A DNA stretch of 64,000 nucleotides from Variovorax paradoxus (GCF_009498455.1 NZ_CP045644.1:4901001-4965000); one strand, 5' to 3'; counted from the first letter of the stretch, positions 17,819 to 29,513 are shown. Made by a program: numbers and translations. Notes: generated from the sequence alone by a model not told the origin.

Positions 17819-18648
17819 TGCCGCGCCTCGACGCACGCCACGCGCGCTTCTGGCAGCTCATGCTGCTGGCCGTGATCCTCGTGACCTGGCACGTGGCCTC
17901 GCGCAACGACCAGATCGCCTTCTTCCTCGGCCAGCCGATCGTGGTGGCGGGGCGCATCTGGAGCTGGTTCCTGCCCTTCGAGGTGCCGCCGAACCTGCTG
18001 TTTCCCGAAGGCCTGAAGGGCAACGCCGACATCTACCGCCACCTGGGCACCACGCTGCTCGAAACGGTGCTGGCCTTCGGTATCGGCACGGCGCTCGGGC
18101 TGGGCTGCGGCCTGTGGCTTGCGCTGGCGCCCACGGCGAGCCTGATCCTCGACCCGTACATCAAGGCCGCCAACTCGATGCCGCGCGTGATCCTTGCGCC
18201 GATCTTCGCGCTGTGGTTCGGCCTGGGCATCTGGAGCAAGGTGGCGCTGGCGGTCACGCTGGTGTTCTTCATCGTGTTCTTCAACGTCTACCAGGGCGTG
18301 CGCGAAGTGAGCCCGGTGGTGCTGGCCAACGCGAAGATGCTGGGCGCCAACCAGCGGCAGCTGCTGCGCACGGTGTACCTGCCAAGCGCCACGAGCTGGG
18401 TGTTTTCCAGCCTGCACACCTCGGTGGGCCTGGCCTTCGTCGGTGCGGTGGTGGGGGAATACCTGGGATCGGCGCGCGGCGTGGGCTACCTGATCCTGCA
18501 GGCCGAGGGCACCTTCGACGTGAACACGGTCTTTGCCGGCATCGTGGTGCTCACGGCCTTTGCGCTGGCGCTCGACGGGCTCGTGGGGCTGATCGAGAAG
18601 CGGCTCATGAAGTGGCAGCCGCGCAGCGGGGAAACCGAAAAGCTCTGA
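17815..18648 (+). CDS. ABC transporter permease, SsuC/TauC type
   Basis: The 277-residue protein has about six membrane segments and the EAA-type loop in the region NAKMLGANQRQLLRTVYLPSA, which docks to the ATPase. The ATG at 17815 overlaps the ATPase stop (ATGA); a second in-frame ATG follows at 17818. It completes the importer of the two preceding genes. Confidence 0.9.
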   Translation: MMPRLDARHARFWQLMLLAVILVTWHVASRNDQIAFFLGQPIVVAGRIWSWFLPFEVPPNLLFPEGLKGNADIYRHLGTTLLETVLAFGIGTALGLGCGLWLALAPTASLILDPYIKAANSMPRVILAPIFALWFGLGIWSKVALAVTLVFFIVFFNVYQGVREVSPVVLANAKMLGANQRQLLRTVYLPSATSWVFSSLHTSVGLAFVGAVVGEYLGSARGVGYLILQAEGTFDVNTVFAGIVVLTAFALALDGLVGLIEKRLMKWQPRSGETEKL

Positions 18649-18670
18649 GCCGCGTGCGCGGTCAGCGCCT

Positions 18671-20431
18671 TCAGTGGGTCTGGCGCGTCTCGGTGTTGAC
18701 CTGCACCAGCGCGCGCCCTGCGAAGAGTCCGCCGGACGTCTCGAGCACCAGCCGTTCCTTGTCGCGTCGGCGCAGGTCGTCGATCACTGCGTCGGCTTCC
18801 TCGGGCGTGGCGCCCAATGCGACCACGCCCTGGCGACCGAAGGCCATCGCCGATTCGAAGGTCTCGCGGATCTGGTAGTCGACGTCGAGCTTCACGAGCG
18901 CGACCGCATGCTCCCGGTCGAAGGCGCGCACCATCAGGTGCGCATGCGGGAACTCGGCCTTCACAAGTTCCGCGATGCGCGTGGCCACGGCGCGGTCGTC
19001 GATGCACACCATGATCGCGCGCGCGGTGTGCGCGCCGGCTGCGTGCAGCACGTCGGCCCGCGCACCGTCGCCGTAGTACACCTTGAAGCCGAACTCGGCG
19101 GCGTCGCGGATCGTCTGCGTGTCGTTGTCGATGATCGAGATCGACGCGCCGCGCGCCAGCGCGCCCTGGATCGCGATCTGCCCGAAGCGGCCGAAGCCGA
19201 TGACGAGCACGTTGCCGGCGAGTTCCTCGGCTTTCTCGACGCCTTCCATCGACGTCGGCACGGCGGGCGCGAAGCGGCGGTGCACCAGCACCACCAGCGG
19301 CGTGAGCGCCATCGACAGCACCACCACCGCCGTCATGTTGGCGTTGACCGTCGGGCTGATGACCTTGACGGCGAGCGCCGACGAGAACAGCACGAAGGCG
19401 AATTCGCCGCCTTGCGCCATGAGCACGGCGCGGTCGATCGCGTCGGCGGGCGAACTCTTGGCGAGCCGGGCCACGCCGTAGATGCACAGCGCCTTGACGA
19501 CCATCATCGAGATCACGCCCGCGACGATGAGCTGCCAGTTCTGCGCCACCACCGCGAGGTCGAGCGACATGCCCACGCCGATGAAGAACAGGCCGAGCAG
19601 CAGCCCGCGGAAGGGCTCGATGTCGGCTTCGAGCTGGTGGCGGAAGGTCGATTCCGACAGCAGCACGCCGGCCAGGAAGGCGCCCATGGCCATCGACAGG
19701 CCGCCGAGCTGCATCAGCAGCGCCGCGCCCAGCACCACGAGCAATGCCGCGGCCGTCATGACCTCGCGCGCCTTGGAATTGGCGAGCACGCGGAACAGCG
19801 GATTGAGCAGCCAGATGCCGGCCGCCACCAGCGCTGCGAGCGCACCCATGCCGATGCCGACACCGACCCAGCGCGAGGGCGCCGCGGCCTGCTGCGCCGC
19901 ATCGACCGGCGCGATGAAGGCGACGATGGCCAGCAGCGGCACGATGAGCAGGTCTTCGAACAGCAGCACGGCGACGATCTTCTGGCCGCGCGGCGCGGCG
20001 ATGTCGCCGCGCTCGCCGAGCAGCTGCATCACGATGGCCGTGGAGGTGAGCACGAAGCCCATCGCGCACACGAACGAGACGGCGAGCGGAAAGCCGAAGG
20101 CCATGCCCACGCCGGTCAGCAGGAGCCCGCACACCACCACCTGCAGGCTGCCCAGGCCGAAGATGTCGCGCCGCATGCTCCACAGGTGCGAGGGCCGCAT
20201 CTCGAGCCCGATCACGAAGAGGAACATCACGACGCCGAGTTCGGCCGTGTGCAGGATGGTCTGGGGATCGGTGAAGAGGCCGAAGCCGAAGGGGCCGATG
20301 GCCAGGCCTGCCGCCAGGTAGCCGAGCACCGAGCCCAGCCCGAGCCGCTTGAACAGCGGCACGGCGACGACGGCCGCGCCCAACAACGTGACGACCTTGA
20401 TGAGATCGCCCGCGCTTCCTTCGACTGCCAT
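18671..20431 (-). CDS. Monovalent cation:proton antiporter-2 (KefB/KefC type) with RCK domain
   Basis: The 586-residue protein has an N-terminal CPA2 antiporter domain of about 12 membrane segments (GSVLGYLAAGLAIGPFGFGL, FVIGLEMRPSHLW and LLFEDLLIVPLLAI). A cytoplasmic TrkA-N/RCK domain follows (NVLVIGFGRFGQIAIQGAL, about residues 410-530). It should exchange K+ or Na+ for protons under nucleotide control. KefB/C proteins are glutathione-gated and protect against electrophiles; its neighbourhood to gloB, which clears methylglyoxal adducts, is suggestive but they are separated by mltD. It is convergent with the ABC permease gene. Confidence 0.87.
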   Translation of the reverse strand: MAVEGSAGDLIKVVTLLGAAVVAVPLFKRLGLGSVLGYLAAGLAIGPFGFGLFTDPQTILHTAELGVVMFLFVIGLEMRPSHLWSMRRDIFGLGSLQVVVCGLLLTGVGMAFGFPLAVSFVCAMGFVLTSTAIVMQLLGERGDIAAPRGQKIVAVLLFEDLLIVPLLAIVAFIAPVDAAQQAAAPSRWVGVGIGMGALAALVAAGIWLLNPLFRVLANSKAREVMTAAALLVVLGAALLMQLGGLSMAMGAFLAGVLLSESTFRHQLEADIEPFRGLLLGLFFIGVGMSLDLAVVAQNWQLIVAGVISMMVVKALCIYGVARLAKSSPADAIDRAVLMAQGGEFAFVLFSSALAVKVISPTVNANMTAVVVLSMALTPLVVLVHRRFAPAVPTSMEGVEKAEELAGNVLVIGFGRFGQIAIQGALARGASISIIDNDTQTIRDAAEFGFKVYYGDGARADVLHAAGAHTARAIMVCIDDRAVATRIAELVKAEFPHAHLMVRAFDREHAVALVKLDVDYQIRETFESAMAFGRQGVVALGATPEEADAVIDDLRRRDKERLVLETSGGLFAGRALVQVNTETRQTH

Positions 20432-20495
20432 GGCCTGTCCTCCTGATATCGCTTTTTTCGTCGAGGCCCGGCACCGCCCGCCGGCAGGGCGGCGG

Positions 20496-22094
20496 TCAGC
20501 GCTTGCGCTTGGACGGCGTGCCGCCGCGCGGCTGGCGCGCCACGACTTGCTTGGCGCTGCTGCTGCCGCGTGCGGCAGTCTTGCTCGGCGTGCCGCCGCG
20601 CTTGGAGGTGGCGACGGCGCCGCGTCCGCGGGTCGCGCCCGTGCCGACGCGCGCCGAGGCCGACGCGCGCACCGGCAGGTAGACGACCACGCTGTAGCCG
20701 CGCTTGAAGGCGTGGTTCGTGTTGACGTCGTTCCAGTCGGCCACGGCGGCAGGCTTGAGGTTGTAGCGGCGCGCGATGCTCGCCACGTTGTCCGAGCGGC
20801 CGGCCTTGACGGTGGTGCGGCGCGTGACGATCTCGGGCTGGAAGCTCAGGTGGCCGCCGTCGGCCACGACCGCCGCCACGTCTTCCTTCACGCGCGCGCC
20901 GCGCGGCACGATGAGCGTGGAGCCGGCCTTGATGAGCATGCGCGGCGGCACGTTGTTGAGTGCGCGCAGGTCCGACTCGCTCATGCCCGAGCGCTGGGCC
21001 GCGTCGGCCACCGTCATGGTGCTGGGCACGACCCAGGCCGTCCAGCTGGCGTACTGGCCCTGCGTGTAGGCGTCGAAGTTGCGCTTGAAGACCGCTGCGT
21101 TGTCCCAGGGCAGCAGGATCTCGGGGGTGCCGGCCGCGATCAGCACGGGCTTGTGGGCGGCGGGGTTGAGCGCGCGGAAGTCTTCGATGCGCACGTCGGC
21201 CAGCTTGGCCGCCAGTTCCACGTCGAGGTCGCGCGTGAGCGGCACGGTCTGGAAGTAGGGGTGGTTGGCGATCAGCGGCAGCTCGGCGTTGAAGGCCTGC
21301 GGGTTGGCCACGATGTTCTTCACGGCCTGCAGCTTGGGCACGTACAGCCGCGTTTCGGCCGGCATCGACAGGTCGCTGTAGGTGGTGGGCAGGCCCAGGC
21401 GCTGGTTCTTGGCGATGGCGCGTCCCACGCTGCCTTCGCCCCAGTTGTAGGCGGCCAGCGCGAGCTGCCAGTCGCCGAACATGCCGTAGAGCTTCTGCAG
21501 GTAGTCGAGCGCGGCGCGGGTGGAGGCCACCACGTCGCGGCGGTCGTCGCGGAAGATGTTCTGCTTGAGGTCGAAGTCGGTGCCGGTGGCGGGCATGAAC
21601 TGCCACATGCCGGCGGCGCGCGCACTCGACACGGCCTGCGGGTTGAAGGCGCTCTCGATGTACGGCAGCAGCGCCAGCTCGGTCGGCATGTTGCGGCGCT
21701 CGAGTTCTTCAACGATGTGGAAGATGTATTTGTTCGAGCGCTCGGTCATGCGCTGGATGTAGTCGGGCCGGCTGGCGTACCACTGCTCGCGATCGCGCAC
21801 CAGGTCGCTCTCGAGGTTGGGCATCTTGAAGCCGCGGCGGATGCGGTCCCACATGTCGGCGGGCGGTGCCAGCGTGACCACGCTTTGCGAATGCGCCTGG
21901 CCGCTGGTCAGCGGGCTGAGGTTGGGGTCGCGCGGATAGACCGGCGTGGCACTGCCCGACGGGCGGGCGCCCGTGCCGCCAGCGGCGGTGCCGGCCTTGG
22001 CCGTGGTGGAGGAGGAAGAAGCGCTGTTGTCCGTGCTCGCGCAGCCCGCGAGTACCAGTGAACCTGCGAGGCAGGTGGCAACAATAAATTTCAT
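20496..22094 (-). CDS. mltD: Membrane-bound lytic murein transglycosylase D
   Basis: The 532-residue lipoprotein has a signal ending in LVLAG-C (lipobox). The SLT domain carries the catalytic Glu in [24 protein letters not shown] and [11 protein letters not shown]. Two LysM-like modules follow (near residues 350-390 and 405-450), then a very basic, Gly/Ser/Thr-rich tail of about 60 residues containing RGGTPSK twice. It cleaves the glycan backbone of peptidoglycan from the outer membrane side. The ATG at 22094 overlaps the gloB stop (ATGA), so the two are translationally coupled, as gloB and mltD are neighbours in many Proteobacteria. The basic tail is not part of the usual enzyme. Confidence 0.93.
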   Translation of the reverse strand: MKFIVATCLAGSLVLAGCASTDNSASSSSTTAKAGTAAGGTGARPSGSATPVYPRDPNLSPLTSGQAHSQSVVTLAPPADMWDRIRRGFKMPNLESDLVRDREQWYASRPDYIQRMTERSNKYIFHIVEELERRNMPTELALLPYIESAFNPQAVSSARAAGMWQFMPATGTDFDLKQNIFRDDRRDVVASTRAALDYLQKLYGMFGDWQLALAAYNWGEGSVGRAIAKNQRLGLPTTYSDLSMPAETRLYVPKLQAVKNIVANPQAFNAELPLIANHPYFQTVPLTRDLDVELAAKLADVRIEDFRALNPAAHKPVLIAAGTPEILLPWDNAAVFKRNFDAYTQGQYASWTAWVVPSTMTVADAAQRSGMSESDLRALNNVPPRMLIKAGSTLIVPRGARVKEDVAAVVADGGHLSFQPEIVTRRTTVKAGRSDNVASIARRYNLKPAAVADWNDVNTNHAFKRGYSVVVYLPVRASASARVGTGATRGRGAVATSKRGGTPSKTAARGSSSAKQVVARQPRGGTPSKRKR

Positions 22095-22870
22095 CGGAAG
22101 TCGTTTTTCCATTGGCGCAGCGCGGCGAACACCTCGGCTTCGGCGGCATCCGCGGAAAGCTCGGCATGGGCCCGCACTGCTCGAAGGACAGTGGCTTCGC
22201 GGCTGCGAAGAAAGGGGTTGATCCGGCGCTCGATCGCCAGTTGGGAGGGCAGCGTGGGCTGCCCTTGTGCGCGCAGGCTTTCGCAACGCGCGTTGTAGTG
22301 AGTGAGTTCGTCGTTGCCGGGTTCCACGGCGCGGGCGAACTTCAGGTTAGCAAGTGTGTATTCGTGCGCGCAGCACACACGTGTGTCGCCGGGCAGCGCC
22401 GCCAGCGCGTCGAGCGAGGCGAGCATCTGCGCGGGCGTGCCTTCGAACAGGCGGCCGCAGCCGCCGGAGAAGAGGGTGTCGCCGCAGAACAGCACGGGGG
22501 CCTGCGTGGCCGAGGCCGGCAGGAAGTACGCGATGTGCCCGGCCGTGTGGCCCGGCACGTCGATGACCTCGAAGCGCAGGCCCAGGGCCTGTGCGATGTC
22601 GCCCTGCACCAGCGGCGTGTAGGGCTCGGGGATGCGCTCGCGCGCGGGGCCCCACACCTTCGCTCCCGTGGCCGCATGCAGCGCGGCCACGCCGCCTGTG
22701 TGATCGGCGTGGTGGTGCGTGACTAGAATCGCGGCCAGCTGCAGCTTGTGGTGCGCCAACGCATCGAACACCGGTTGGGCATCGCCCGGGTCCACCACGA
22801 GGGCGTGGTGCCCGTCGTGCAGCATCCAGAGGTAGTTGTCAGCAAAAGCGGGCAGCGGAACAAGGGTCAT
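22091..22870 (-). CDS. gloB: Hydroxyacylglutathione hydrolase (glyoxalase II)
   Basis: The 259-residue metallo-beta-lactamase-fold protein has the binuclear metal motif THHHADH (residues 51-57), [22 protein letters not shown] and the C-terminal [13 protein letters not shown] typical of glyoxalase II. It hydrolyses S-lactoylglutathione to lactate and glutathione, the second step of methylglyoxal detoxification. The ATG at 22870 shares a CATG palindrome with the ATG of the divergent methyltransferase gene. Confidence 0.97.
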   Translation of the reverse strand: MTLVPLPAFADNYLWMLHDGHHALVVDPGDAQPVFDALAHHKLQLAAILVTHHHADHTGGVAALHAATGAKVWGPARERIPEPYTPLVQGDIAQALGLRFEVIDVPGHTAGHIAYFLPASATQAPVLFCGDTLFSGGCGRLFEGTPAQMLASLDALAALPGDTRVCCAHEYTLANLKFARAVEPGNDELTHYNARCESLRAQGQPTLPSQLAIERRINPFLRSREATVLRAVRAHAELSADAAEAEVFAALRQWKNDFR

Positions 22871-23639
22871 GAGCGGTCAAATTATAGGTTTGCAGGATTG
22901 GTTCGCGACCCCCCCGGGCCGTTACCTCCTGGCTTGGGAACAGGCCCAGTTCGACGAGGCGGTGGCCGATGTTTTCGGTTACCACGCCTTGCAGCTCGGT
23001 GCCGCCGAGGTCGACGGGCTGCGCACCAACCGCATGCCGCACCGCTGGCTGGCGCTGACCGACCCGATGCGGGCCGGCAAGGCCACGCTGGTGACCGATT
23101 TCACCGCCTTGCCGTTCGGGGCCAACAGCCTCGATCTCGTGGTGCTGCCGCATGCTCTGGAACTCAGTCCCGATCCGCACGCCACGCTGCGCGAGGTCGA
23201 GCGGGTGCTGGTGCCCGAAGGGCGCGTGGTGATCTGCGGGCTGAACCCGACCAGCCTGTGGGGCCTGCGGCAGCGCCGCGGCCACCTCTACCGCCGGCTG
23301 GGCCTGGGCGAGACCTTCCTGCCCGAGGCGGGCGAGTTCATCGGCTACTGGCGCATGCGCGACTGGCTTCGGCTCCTGAGCTTCGAGGTGGAGTCGGGCC
23401 GTTTCGGCATCTACCGGCCCGCGGTGCGCAGCGAAGCGTGGCTGGAGCGCTCGCGCTGGATGGACGCCATCGGCGAGCGCTGGTGGCCGATCTTCGGCGC
23501 GGCCTACTTCCTGGTGGCGGTGAAGCGTGTGCGCGGCATGCGCCTGCTGAGCGCCGACTGGCGCCGGGCGGCTGCGCGGGCCACGGCGCCGGTGCCCATC
23601 GCGGGCAAGGTGCACCGCAGCAAAGCGGGCAAGAATTGA
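22869..23639 (+). CDS. YafS-like SAM-dependent methyltransferase
   Basis: The 256-residue protein resembles class I methyltransferases. The middle part has [20 protein letters not shown] and [23 protein letters not shown], which correspond to the motifs after the SAM-binding loop, but the glycine-rich motif I is degenerate. The gene lies between gloB and rnhA, exactly where E. coli has yafS, and the length agrees. The substrate is unknown. The start ATG 22869 overlaps the divergent gloB start; an in-frame ATG at 22836 would run into gloB. Confidence 0.8.
   Translation: MSGQIIGLQDWFATPPGRYLLAWEQAQFDEAVADVFGYHALQLGAAEVDGLRTNRMPHRWLALTDPMRAGKATLVTDFTALPFGANSLDLVVLPHALELSPDPHATLREVERVLVPEGRVVICGLNPTSLWGLRQRRGHLYRRLGLGETFLPEAGEFIGYWRMRDWLRLLSFEVESGRFGIYRPAVRSEAWLERSRWMDAIGERWWPIFGAAYFLVAVKRVRGMRLLSADWRRAAARATAPVPIAGKVHRSKAGKN
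22881..22886 (-). promoter_or_regulatory. Perfect TATAAT -10 box just upstream of gloB
   Basis: TATAAT lies on the minus strand with only ten bases between it and the gloB ATG. Transcription would begin about three or four bases before the start codon, giving a nearly leaderless mRNA. No convincing -35 box is seen. Confidence 0.45.
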
Positions 23640-23700
23640 ACAGAACACAGAAGCGGGCGGCATCGCCCGCATGACGCCACAGAAACAAGGAACAGTCAGT

Positions 23701-24150
23701 TTGAACGAAGTCGTGATCTACACCGATGGCGCGTGCAAGGGCAACCCGGGACCGGGCGGCTGGGGTGCGTGGCTCAAGTCGGGGCCCACCGAGAAGGAAC
23801 TGTTCGGCGGTGAACTCAACACCACCAACAACCGCATGGAACTCACGGCCGTGATCGAAGGCCTGGCCGCGCTCAAGCGGCCCTGCAAGGTGCTGCTGTA
23901 CCTCGACAGCCAGTACGTGCGCAAGGGCATCACCGAGTGGATTCGCGGCTGGAAAGCCAAGGGCTGGATGACCGCCAGCAAGCAGCCCGTGAAGAACGTC
24001 GAGCTGTGGCAGAAGCTCGACAAGCTGGTGGCCGAAGGCGGTCACCAGATCGAATGGCGCTGGGTGAAGGGCCACTCGGGCGACCCGGGCAACGAGCGGG
24101 CCGACATGCTGGCCAACAAGGGCGTGGACAAGGCATTGGGTCGGATCTGA
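23701..24150 (+). CDS. rnhA: Ribonuclease HI
   Basis: The protein has all RNase HI catalytic residues: [16 protein letters not shown] (first Asp), [13 protein letters not shown] (Glu), [12 protein letters not shown] (Asp) and [12 protein letters not shown] (His and Asp), plus the basic handle [18 protein letters not shown]. It degrades RNA in RNA-DNA hybrids. I chose TTG 23701 because AAGGAA lies eight bases upstream and the N-terminus then matches the family; this gives 149 residues. An in-frame ATG at 23671 would add ten residues. Order gloB-yafS-rnhA is conserved with gammaproteobacteria. Confidence 0.93.
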   Translation: MNEVVIYTDGACKGNPGPGGWGAWLKSGPTEKELFGGELNTTNNRMELTAVIEGLAALKRPCKVLLYLDSQYVRKGITEWIRGWKAKGWMTASKQPVKNVELWQKLDKLVAEGGHQIEWRWVKGHSGDPGNERADMLANKGVDKALGRI

Positions 24151-24175
24151 CGGATCTGACCGCCGGTCTTCCCGG

Positions 24176-25486
24176 CTAGATCAGCCCTTCGAAGATCATC
24201 ACGTCGACTTCCTGGCCGGCGTCGACATGGCCCAGGTCGTGGTGCAGCACCACGAGCCCGTTGGCCTCGACCATCGAACTCAGAACGCCCGACCCCTGGT
24301 GCGCCGCCACCTGCACCTCGGGCAGCGTGCCCGGCACCTGCCGGACGAAACCGCGCTGGTACTCGGTGCGGCCCGGCTTCTTGCGGATGGGCCCGGCGCT
24401 GCGCGCGCGCAGCAGCGGCGGCGGGGCGGCGGCTGCGTCGTGGCAGCCCATGAGCCGCAGCAGCGCCGGCCGCACGAAGGCCAGGAAGGCGACCATCGCC
24501 GCCACCGGATTGCCCGGCAGGCCGAACAGCACGACGGGCGTGGCCGCGGCGTCGCGTGGGATCAGCCCCACCGCGAGCGGCCGTCCGGGCCGCATCGCGA
24601 CCCGCCAGAAGGCCATGTCGCCCAGCTGCTGCATCACGTCGCGCGTGTGGTCGGCCGCGCCCGCGCTCACGCCGCCGCTGGTGACGATGGCGTCGGCCTC
24701 GCGCGCCGCCCGCTGCAGCGTGGCCGCGAGCGTGGCGGGGTCGTCGTGCACCAGTCCGAGGTCGACCACCTCGCAGCCCAGCCGCGTGAGCAGGCCGAAC
24801 AGCGTGTAGCGGTTGCTGTCGTACACGGCGCCTTCGCGCGGCGTGTCGCCCAGGCAGAGGATTTCGTCGCCGGTCGAGAAGTACGCGACGCGCAGCCGGC
24901 GCCGCACGGTCACGCGCGCCAGGCCGAGGCTGGCGACCATGCCGAGTGCGGCCGGTGACAGGCGCTCGCCGCGCCGCAGCGCCGGCTGGCCCTGCATCAG
25001 GTCTTCGCCGGCGAGGCGGCGGTTGTCGCCGCGACCCAGCACGCGGGCCGGAAAGCAGACCTGGTCGCCGTCGATCTTGCAGAACTCCTGCGGGATCACG
25101 GTGTCGAGGCCGGCCGGCATCATCGCGCCGGTCATGATGCGCACCGCGTCGCGTGGTCCCAGCGTGCCGCGCCAGGCCGACCCGGCCAGCGCCGTGCCCG
25201 CCACGCGCAGCGTGAGCGAATGGTCGATGGGCGCGTTGGCCGGCAGCAGCGCGCCGTCGAAGGCGTAGCCGTCCATCGCGGAGTTGTCGTGCGGCGGCAC
25301 GCTCACGGGCGAGATGAGGTCGTCGGCCAGCACGCGGCCGAGCGCGTCGCGCAGCGCGAGGTCTTCGGATTCGGCCACGGCCAGCGGCGTGACGAGGCGC
25401 GAAAGAAAGGTGGTGACGGTGTCGACGTCGAGGTCGCCCGCGTCGCAGTCCGCGAGATCGGCGGCAATGGCGGCGATGCGGCTCAT
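24176..25486 (-). CDS. moeA: Molybdopterin molybdotransferase MoeA
   Basis: The 436-residue protein has the MoeA pattern: [17 protein letters not shown] near residue 65, [27 protein letters not shown] with [10 protein letters not shown], and the MoCF-binding [16 protein letters not shown] with [15 protein letters not shown]. It inserts molybdate into adenylated molybdopterin. Its start overlaps the mobA stop by ATGA; it is the last gene of the moaA-mobA-moeA set. Confidence 0.96.
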   Translation of the reverse strand: MSRIAAIAADLADCDAGDLDVDTVTTFLSRLVTPLAVAESEDLALRDALGRVLADDLISPVSVPPHDNSAMDGYAFDGALLPANAPIDHSLTLRVAGTALAGSAWRGTLGPRDAVRIMTGAMMPAGLDTVIPQEFCKIDGDQVCFPARVLGRGDNRRLAGEDLMQGQPALRRGERLSPAALGMVASLGLARVTVRRRLRVAYFSTGDEILCLGDTPREGAVYDSNRYTLFGLLTRLGCEVVDLGLVHDDPATLAATLQRAAREADAIVTSGGVSAGAADHTRDVMQQLGDMAFWRVAMRPGRPLAVGLIPRDAAATPVVLFGLPGNPVAAMVAFLAFVRPALLRLMGCHDAAAAPPPLLRARSAGPIRKKPGRTEYQRGFVRQVPGTLPEVQVAAHQGSGVLSSMVEANGLVVLHHDLGHVDAGQEVDVMIFEGLI

Positions 25487-26142
25487 GGCTGTTCGAGCGT
25501 CTGCAGGTCGGCCAGCGTGTTCGCGTTGAAAAAAGCGTCGGGCGCGTCGCCGGGGCGATCGAAGGGCAAGGTCACGGCGCCGTGCTGCGCAGTCCAGGCG
25601 CCGACCTTGCGGCCGCCGTCTTCGACAAAGCGCCGCAGGCTGTCGCGCAGTTCGATGTGCACGAGGCAGAACACCGGCTGCGGGCGCAGCACCGTGCGGC
25701 CGTCGGGGCCGGTTTCGGGGGCGCTGGCCATGGCGATGCGCGCGTGGTGGCCGTCCGCGGCGAGGGCCTCGGCCAGCCGCGCCGCCAGGTCGGGCGGAAA
25801 GCGCGGTGTGTCGCAGGGCACGGTGAGCAGCCAGGGCGTGGGGCAGTGTTCGAGCCCGCTCAACATGCCGGCCAGCGGCCCGGGGTGGTCGGGCACGCTG
25901 TCGGCGAACACCGGCACGCCCAGCGCTTCGTAGGCCGCGAAATTCCGGTTGGCGTTGATGAGCACGCCGCCGACCTGCGGGCGCAGCCGTTGCACCGCGT
26001 GCGCGGCGAGCGTCTCGCCCTGGAGCAGCTGCAGGCCCTTGTCGACCCCGCCCATGCGCGTGCCGCGTCCGCCGGCGAGCACGAGGCCCGTGATGTCGGC
26101 CGGTGCGATGGCCGGGGCGGTACCCATGGCTGGCGGCCTCAT
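25483..26142 (-). CDS. mobA: Molybdenum cofactor guanylyltransferase MobA
   Basis: The 219-residue protein has the nucleotidyltransferase signature [19 protein letters not shown] and [19 protein letters not shown] with the metal-binding Asp. It joins GMP to Mo-molybdopterin to make the bis-MGD cofactor used by DMSO-reductase-family enzymes. Both ends overlap neighbours by four bases (moaA before, moeA after), so expression is tightly coupled. Confidence 0.94.
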   Translation of the reverse strand: MRPPAMGTAPAIAPADITGLVLAGGRGTRMGGVDKGLQLLQGETLAAHAVQRLRPQVGGVLINANRNFAAYEALGVPVFADSVPDHPGPLAGMLSGLEHCPTPWLLTVPCDTPRFPPDLAARLAEALAADGHHARIAMASAPETGPDGRTVLRPQPVFCLVHIELRDSLRRFVEDGGRKVGAWTAQHGAVTLPFDRPGDAPDAFFNANTLADLQTLEQP

Positions 26143-27278
26143 CCGCCGATGTAGCTCATCTCGACGCGGCGGGGCGCCGCCGCGTCGGGGGCGCTGTCGT
26201 CGGGGCCGCGCAGTGCGCGCAGCTCGGAATAACGGTCGGCGCGGCCTTGCCAGATGTGGCCGATGGCGGAGGTGATGTCTTCATCGCTCGCGGGGCCGCG
26301 CAGCAGCGGCCGCAGGTCGTGGCCGGCGTTCGCGAACAGGCACAGGTACAGCTTGCCCTCGGTCGACAGGCGCGCGCGGCTGCAGTCGTGGCAGAAGGCC
26401 TGGGTCACGCTGCTGATCACGCCGACTTCGCCGCCGCCGTCGGCATAAGCCCAGCGCTGGGCCGTTTCGCCGGGCGTGGTGGCTTCGAGCGGTACCAGCG
26501 GAAACTCCGCCGCGATGCGCGCGATGACCTCGGCCGAGGGCAGCACCTCGTCCATGCGCCAGCCGTTGGTGGCGCCCACGTCCATGTATTCGATGAATCG
26601 CAGCACGACCTTGCCGTCGTGGTGTTCGCGGAAGTAGCGCGCCATCGGCAAGATCTCTTGCTCGTTGGTGCCGCGCTTGACCACCATGTTGACCTTGATC
26701 GGGCCCAGGCCCGCCGCAATGGCTGCGTCGATGCCGGCCAGCACGTCGGCCACCGGGAAGTCGACGTCGTTCATGTGGCGGAACACGGCGTCGTCGAGGC
26801 TGTCCAGGCTCACCGTCACGCGCTGCAGGCCGGCGGCTTTCAGCGCGGCGGCCTTGCGCTTGAGCAGCGAACCGTTGGTGGTCAGCGTGAGTTCGAGCGG
26901 GTCGCCGTCGGGGGTGCGCAGCTCGGCCAGTTGCCCGATGAGCCCTTCGATGTGCTTGCGCAGCAGCGGCTCGCCGCCGGTGAGGCGGATCTTGCGCACG
27001 CCGTGCGAGGCAAAGAGGCGCGCCAGGCGCGTGATTTCCTCGAAGCTCAGCAGGGCGCTGTGCGGCAGGTACTGGTAGTCCTTGTCGAACACGTCCTTCG
27101 GCATGCAGTAGCTGCAACGGAAGTTGCAGCGGTCGGTCACGCTGATGCGCAGGTCGGTCAGCGGACGGCCGAGCCGGTCGGCCAGCAGGCCGTTGGCGGG
27201 CACGGCGACATCGGGCGCGGCCACGACGGCGTGGCCCGCGGGGGCGATCGGAATGACGGTGCTGCTGCTGTTCTTCAT
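26139..27278 (-). CDS. moaA: GTP 3',8-cyclase MoaA
   Basis: The 379-residue radical-SAM enzyme has the first iron-sulfur motif in [13 protein letters not shown]. The second cluster is in [21 protein letters not shown], and the protein ends in the essential Gly-Gly (MSYIGG). It turns GTP into 3',8-cyclo-GTP, the first step of molybdenum cofactor synthesis. The start is MKNSSS at 27278 or MAQNRH at 27302; neither has a clear ribosome site and the first 45 residues are not conserved. It is the first of three overlapping genes. Confidence 0.96.
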   Translation of the reverse strand: MKNSSSTVIPIAPAGHAVVAAPDVAVPANGLLADRLGRPLTDLRISVTDRCNFRCSYCMPKDVFDKDYQYLPHSALLSFEEITRLARLFASHGVRKIRLTGGEPLLRKHIEGLIGQLAELRTPDGDPLELTLTTNGSLLKRKAAALKAAGLQRVTVSLDSLDDAVFRHMNDVDFPVADVLAGIDAAIAAGLGPIKVNMVVKRGTNEQEILPMARYFREHHDGKVVLRFIEYMDVGATNGWRMDEVLPSAEVIARIAAEFPLVPLEATTPGETAQRWAYADGGGEVGVISSVTQAFCHDCSRARLSTEGKLYLCLFANAGHDLRPLLRGPASDEDITSAIGHIWQGRADRYSELRALRGPDDSAPDAAAPRRVEMSYIGG

Positions 27279-27327
27279 GGGGCGATGCCGATTTTGCGCC
27301 ATGGCTCGCGGCTGCGTGCCAGGCGGG

Positions 27328-28617
27328 CTACTTCAGCACCGCCGCATAGACCATGTTGCGCGCAAGGCTTCGGTAGTGGGTGCGGTGCTTGGGCGACTGC
27401 AGCATCAGCACGACGAACATCTCGTTCTTCGGATCGACCCACATGTAGGTGCCGCCTGCGCCGCCCCAGTTGTACTCGCCGCCGCCGGACGGGTAGGGCG
27501 CCTCGCCGTCGTTGCGGCGTACCGCGAAGCCCAGGCCGAAGCCGTAACCGGGGCCCGGCAGGTAGAGCGGGCCCGGCGCAATGCCGGCGCCGGCATTCGA
27601 GTGGTCGCTGGTCATCAGCGCCAGCGTGCGCGGGCCGAGGTAGCGCGTGCCGTCGAGCGTGCCGCCGTTGAGCAGCATCTGCAGGAAGCGCGCGTAGTCG
27701 GATGCAGTCGACACCAGCCCGCCGCCGCCCGATTCGAACTTGCGCACGGTGCGCGGGTCGTTCAGGTCGGCGCCCACGCCGAAGCTGCGGTCGTTCGGCA
27801 GCGGCTCGGCAATGCGCGGCTGGCGCGCGGGCTCGGGCACGTAGTACGTCGTGTCCTTCATGCCCAGCGGGTCGAACAGGCGCGCCTTTTCGAACTGGTA
27901 CAGCGACTGGCCCGACACCACCTCGACCACGCGGCCCAGGATGTCGGTGGAGTAGCTGTAGTCCCAGGTCGTGCCGGGCTGGTAGGCCAGCGGCAGCTTG
28001 GCCAGGCGCTGTGAGAACTCGGCGCTGGTCGGGTCGCCGGCTGCGAGGTCGGCGGTGTTGTAGGCCTGCTTGACCAGCCCCGGGCCGAAGAAGCCGTAGG
28101 TCAGGCCCGAGGTGTGGCGCATCAGGTCCTGTACGGTGATCGGGCGGCGCGCGGGCACGGTCTCGAGCACCGGCTTGCCGTCGGCGCCGGGCTTCTCGAC
28201 GCCCACCGTCATGCGGGCGTACTCGGGCAGGTACATCGCCACGGGGTCGTCGAGCTTCATGCGGCCGTCTTCGACCAGCATCATCGCGGCGACCGTGGTG
28301 ACGGGCTTGCTCATCGAGTAGATGCGGAAGATGCCGTCGCGCGGCATCGGCGTGCCGGCGGTGGGGTCGAGCTTGCCGACCGGTTCGAACCACGCGACCT
28401 TGCCCTGGCGCGCGACCAGCAGCACCGCGCCGGGAATCTTGCCGGCGGCCACGTCGGCCTTGAGCACGTCGGTGAGCTTCTGCAGGCGTTCGGTCGACAG
28501 GCCCACGGATTCGGGCCGGGCGGTGGGCAGCGACTGGGCGGTGGCGAGCAGCGGCAGGGCGAGGCTCAGACCGAGCAGGGCCGTGCGCACCAGGGCGCGG
28601 CGCTTCAGGAAAGTCAT
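27328..28617 (-). CDS. Exported beta-lactamase-family serine hydrolase
   Basis: The 429-residue protein has a signal peptide ([24 protein letters not shown]). The beta-lactamase/DD-peptidase fold carries the SxxK motif as SMSK (near residue 103), where Ser is the nucleophile, and a YSYSTD segment in the YxN position. It resembles class C beta-lactamase-like esterases (EstB type) more than true beta-lactamases. The natural substrate is unknown. It lies 49 bases upstream of moaA on the same strand and divergent from sodA. Confidence 0.87.
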   Translation of the reverse strand: MTFLKRRALVRTALLGLSLALPLLATAQSLPTARPESVGLSTERLQKLTDVLKADVAAGKIPGAVLLVARQGKVAWFEPVGKLDPTAGTPMPRDGIFRIYSMSKPVTTVAAMMLVEDGRMKLDDPVAMYLPEYARMTVGVEKPGADGKPVLETVPARRPITVQDLMRHTSGLTYGFFGPGLVKQAYNTADLAAGDPTSAEFSQRLAKLPLAYQPGTTWDYSYSTDILGRVVEVVSGQSLYQFEKARLFDPLGMKDTTYYVPEPARQPRIAEPLPNDRSFGVGADLNDPRTVRKFESGGGGLVSTASDYARFLQMLLNGGTLDGTRYLGPRTLALMTSDHSNAGAGIAPGPLYLPGPGYGFGLGFAVRRNDGEAPYPSGGGEYNWGGAGGTYMWVDPKNEMFVVLMLQSPKHRTHYRSLARNMVYAAVLK

Positions 28618-28759
28618 GCGTGTTGTCTCCGTCGGTGATGGAAGGATGGAACCGGCAGGATGGTCTTGACGCCGTCCGTTCGAGCCGGTCGCGGGGCAGT
28701 GTATCGGCGGAACGGTGCGGATGAGCTGGCCGATTGGCGGTATCTATGCTGCCGATATC

Positions 28760-28789
28760 TTGACGCAGACAATGAGAATTACTATCATT
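28760..28789 (+). promoter_or_regulatory. sodA promoter overlapped by a Fur-box-like palindrome
   Basis: A -35 box TTGACG (28760-28765) and a -10 box TATCAT (28783-28788) are spaced by 17 bases. AATGAGAATTACTATCATT (28771-28789) covers the spacer and -10 box and matches the 19-bp Fur consensus (AATGA and TCATT arms, AT-rich middle). The sodA start codon is 67 bases downstream. Fur with iron would block this promoter. Confidence 0.8.
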
Positions 28790-28855
28790 TGAACGCCTGA
28801 GTACGCAGCACAAGCACCACGCAAAGGGCTCTCTTCAACCAAGGAGCTTTCGAAC

Positions 28856-29491
<636 letters not shown>

Positions 29492-29513
29492 TGATTCGAC
29501 AAGGAGCCCGCCC

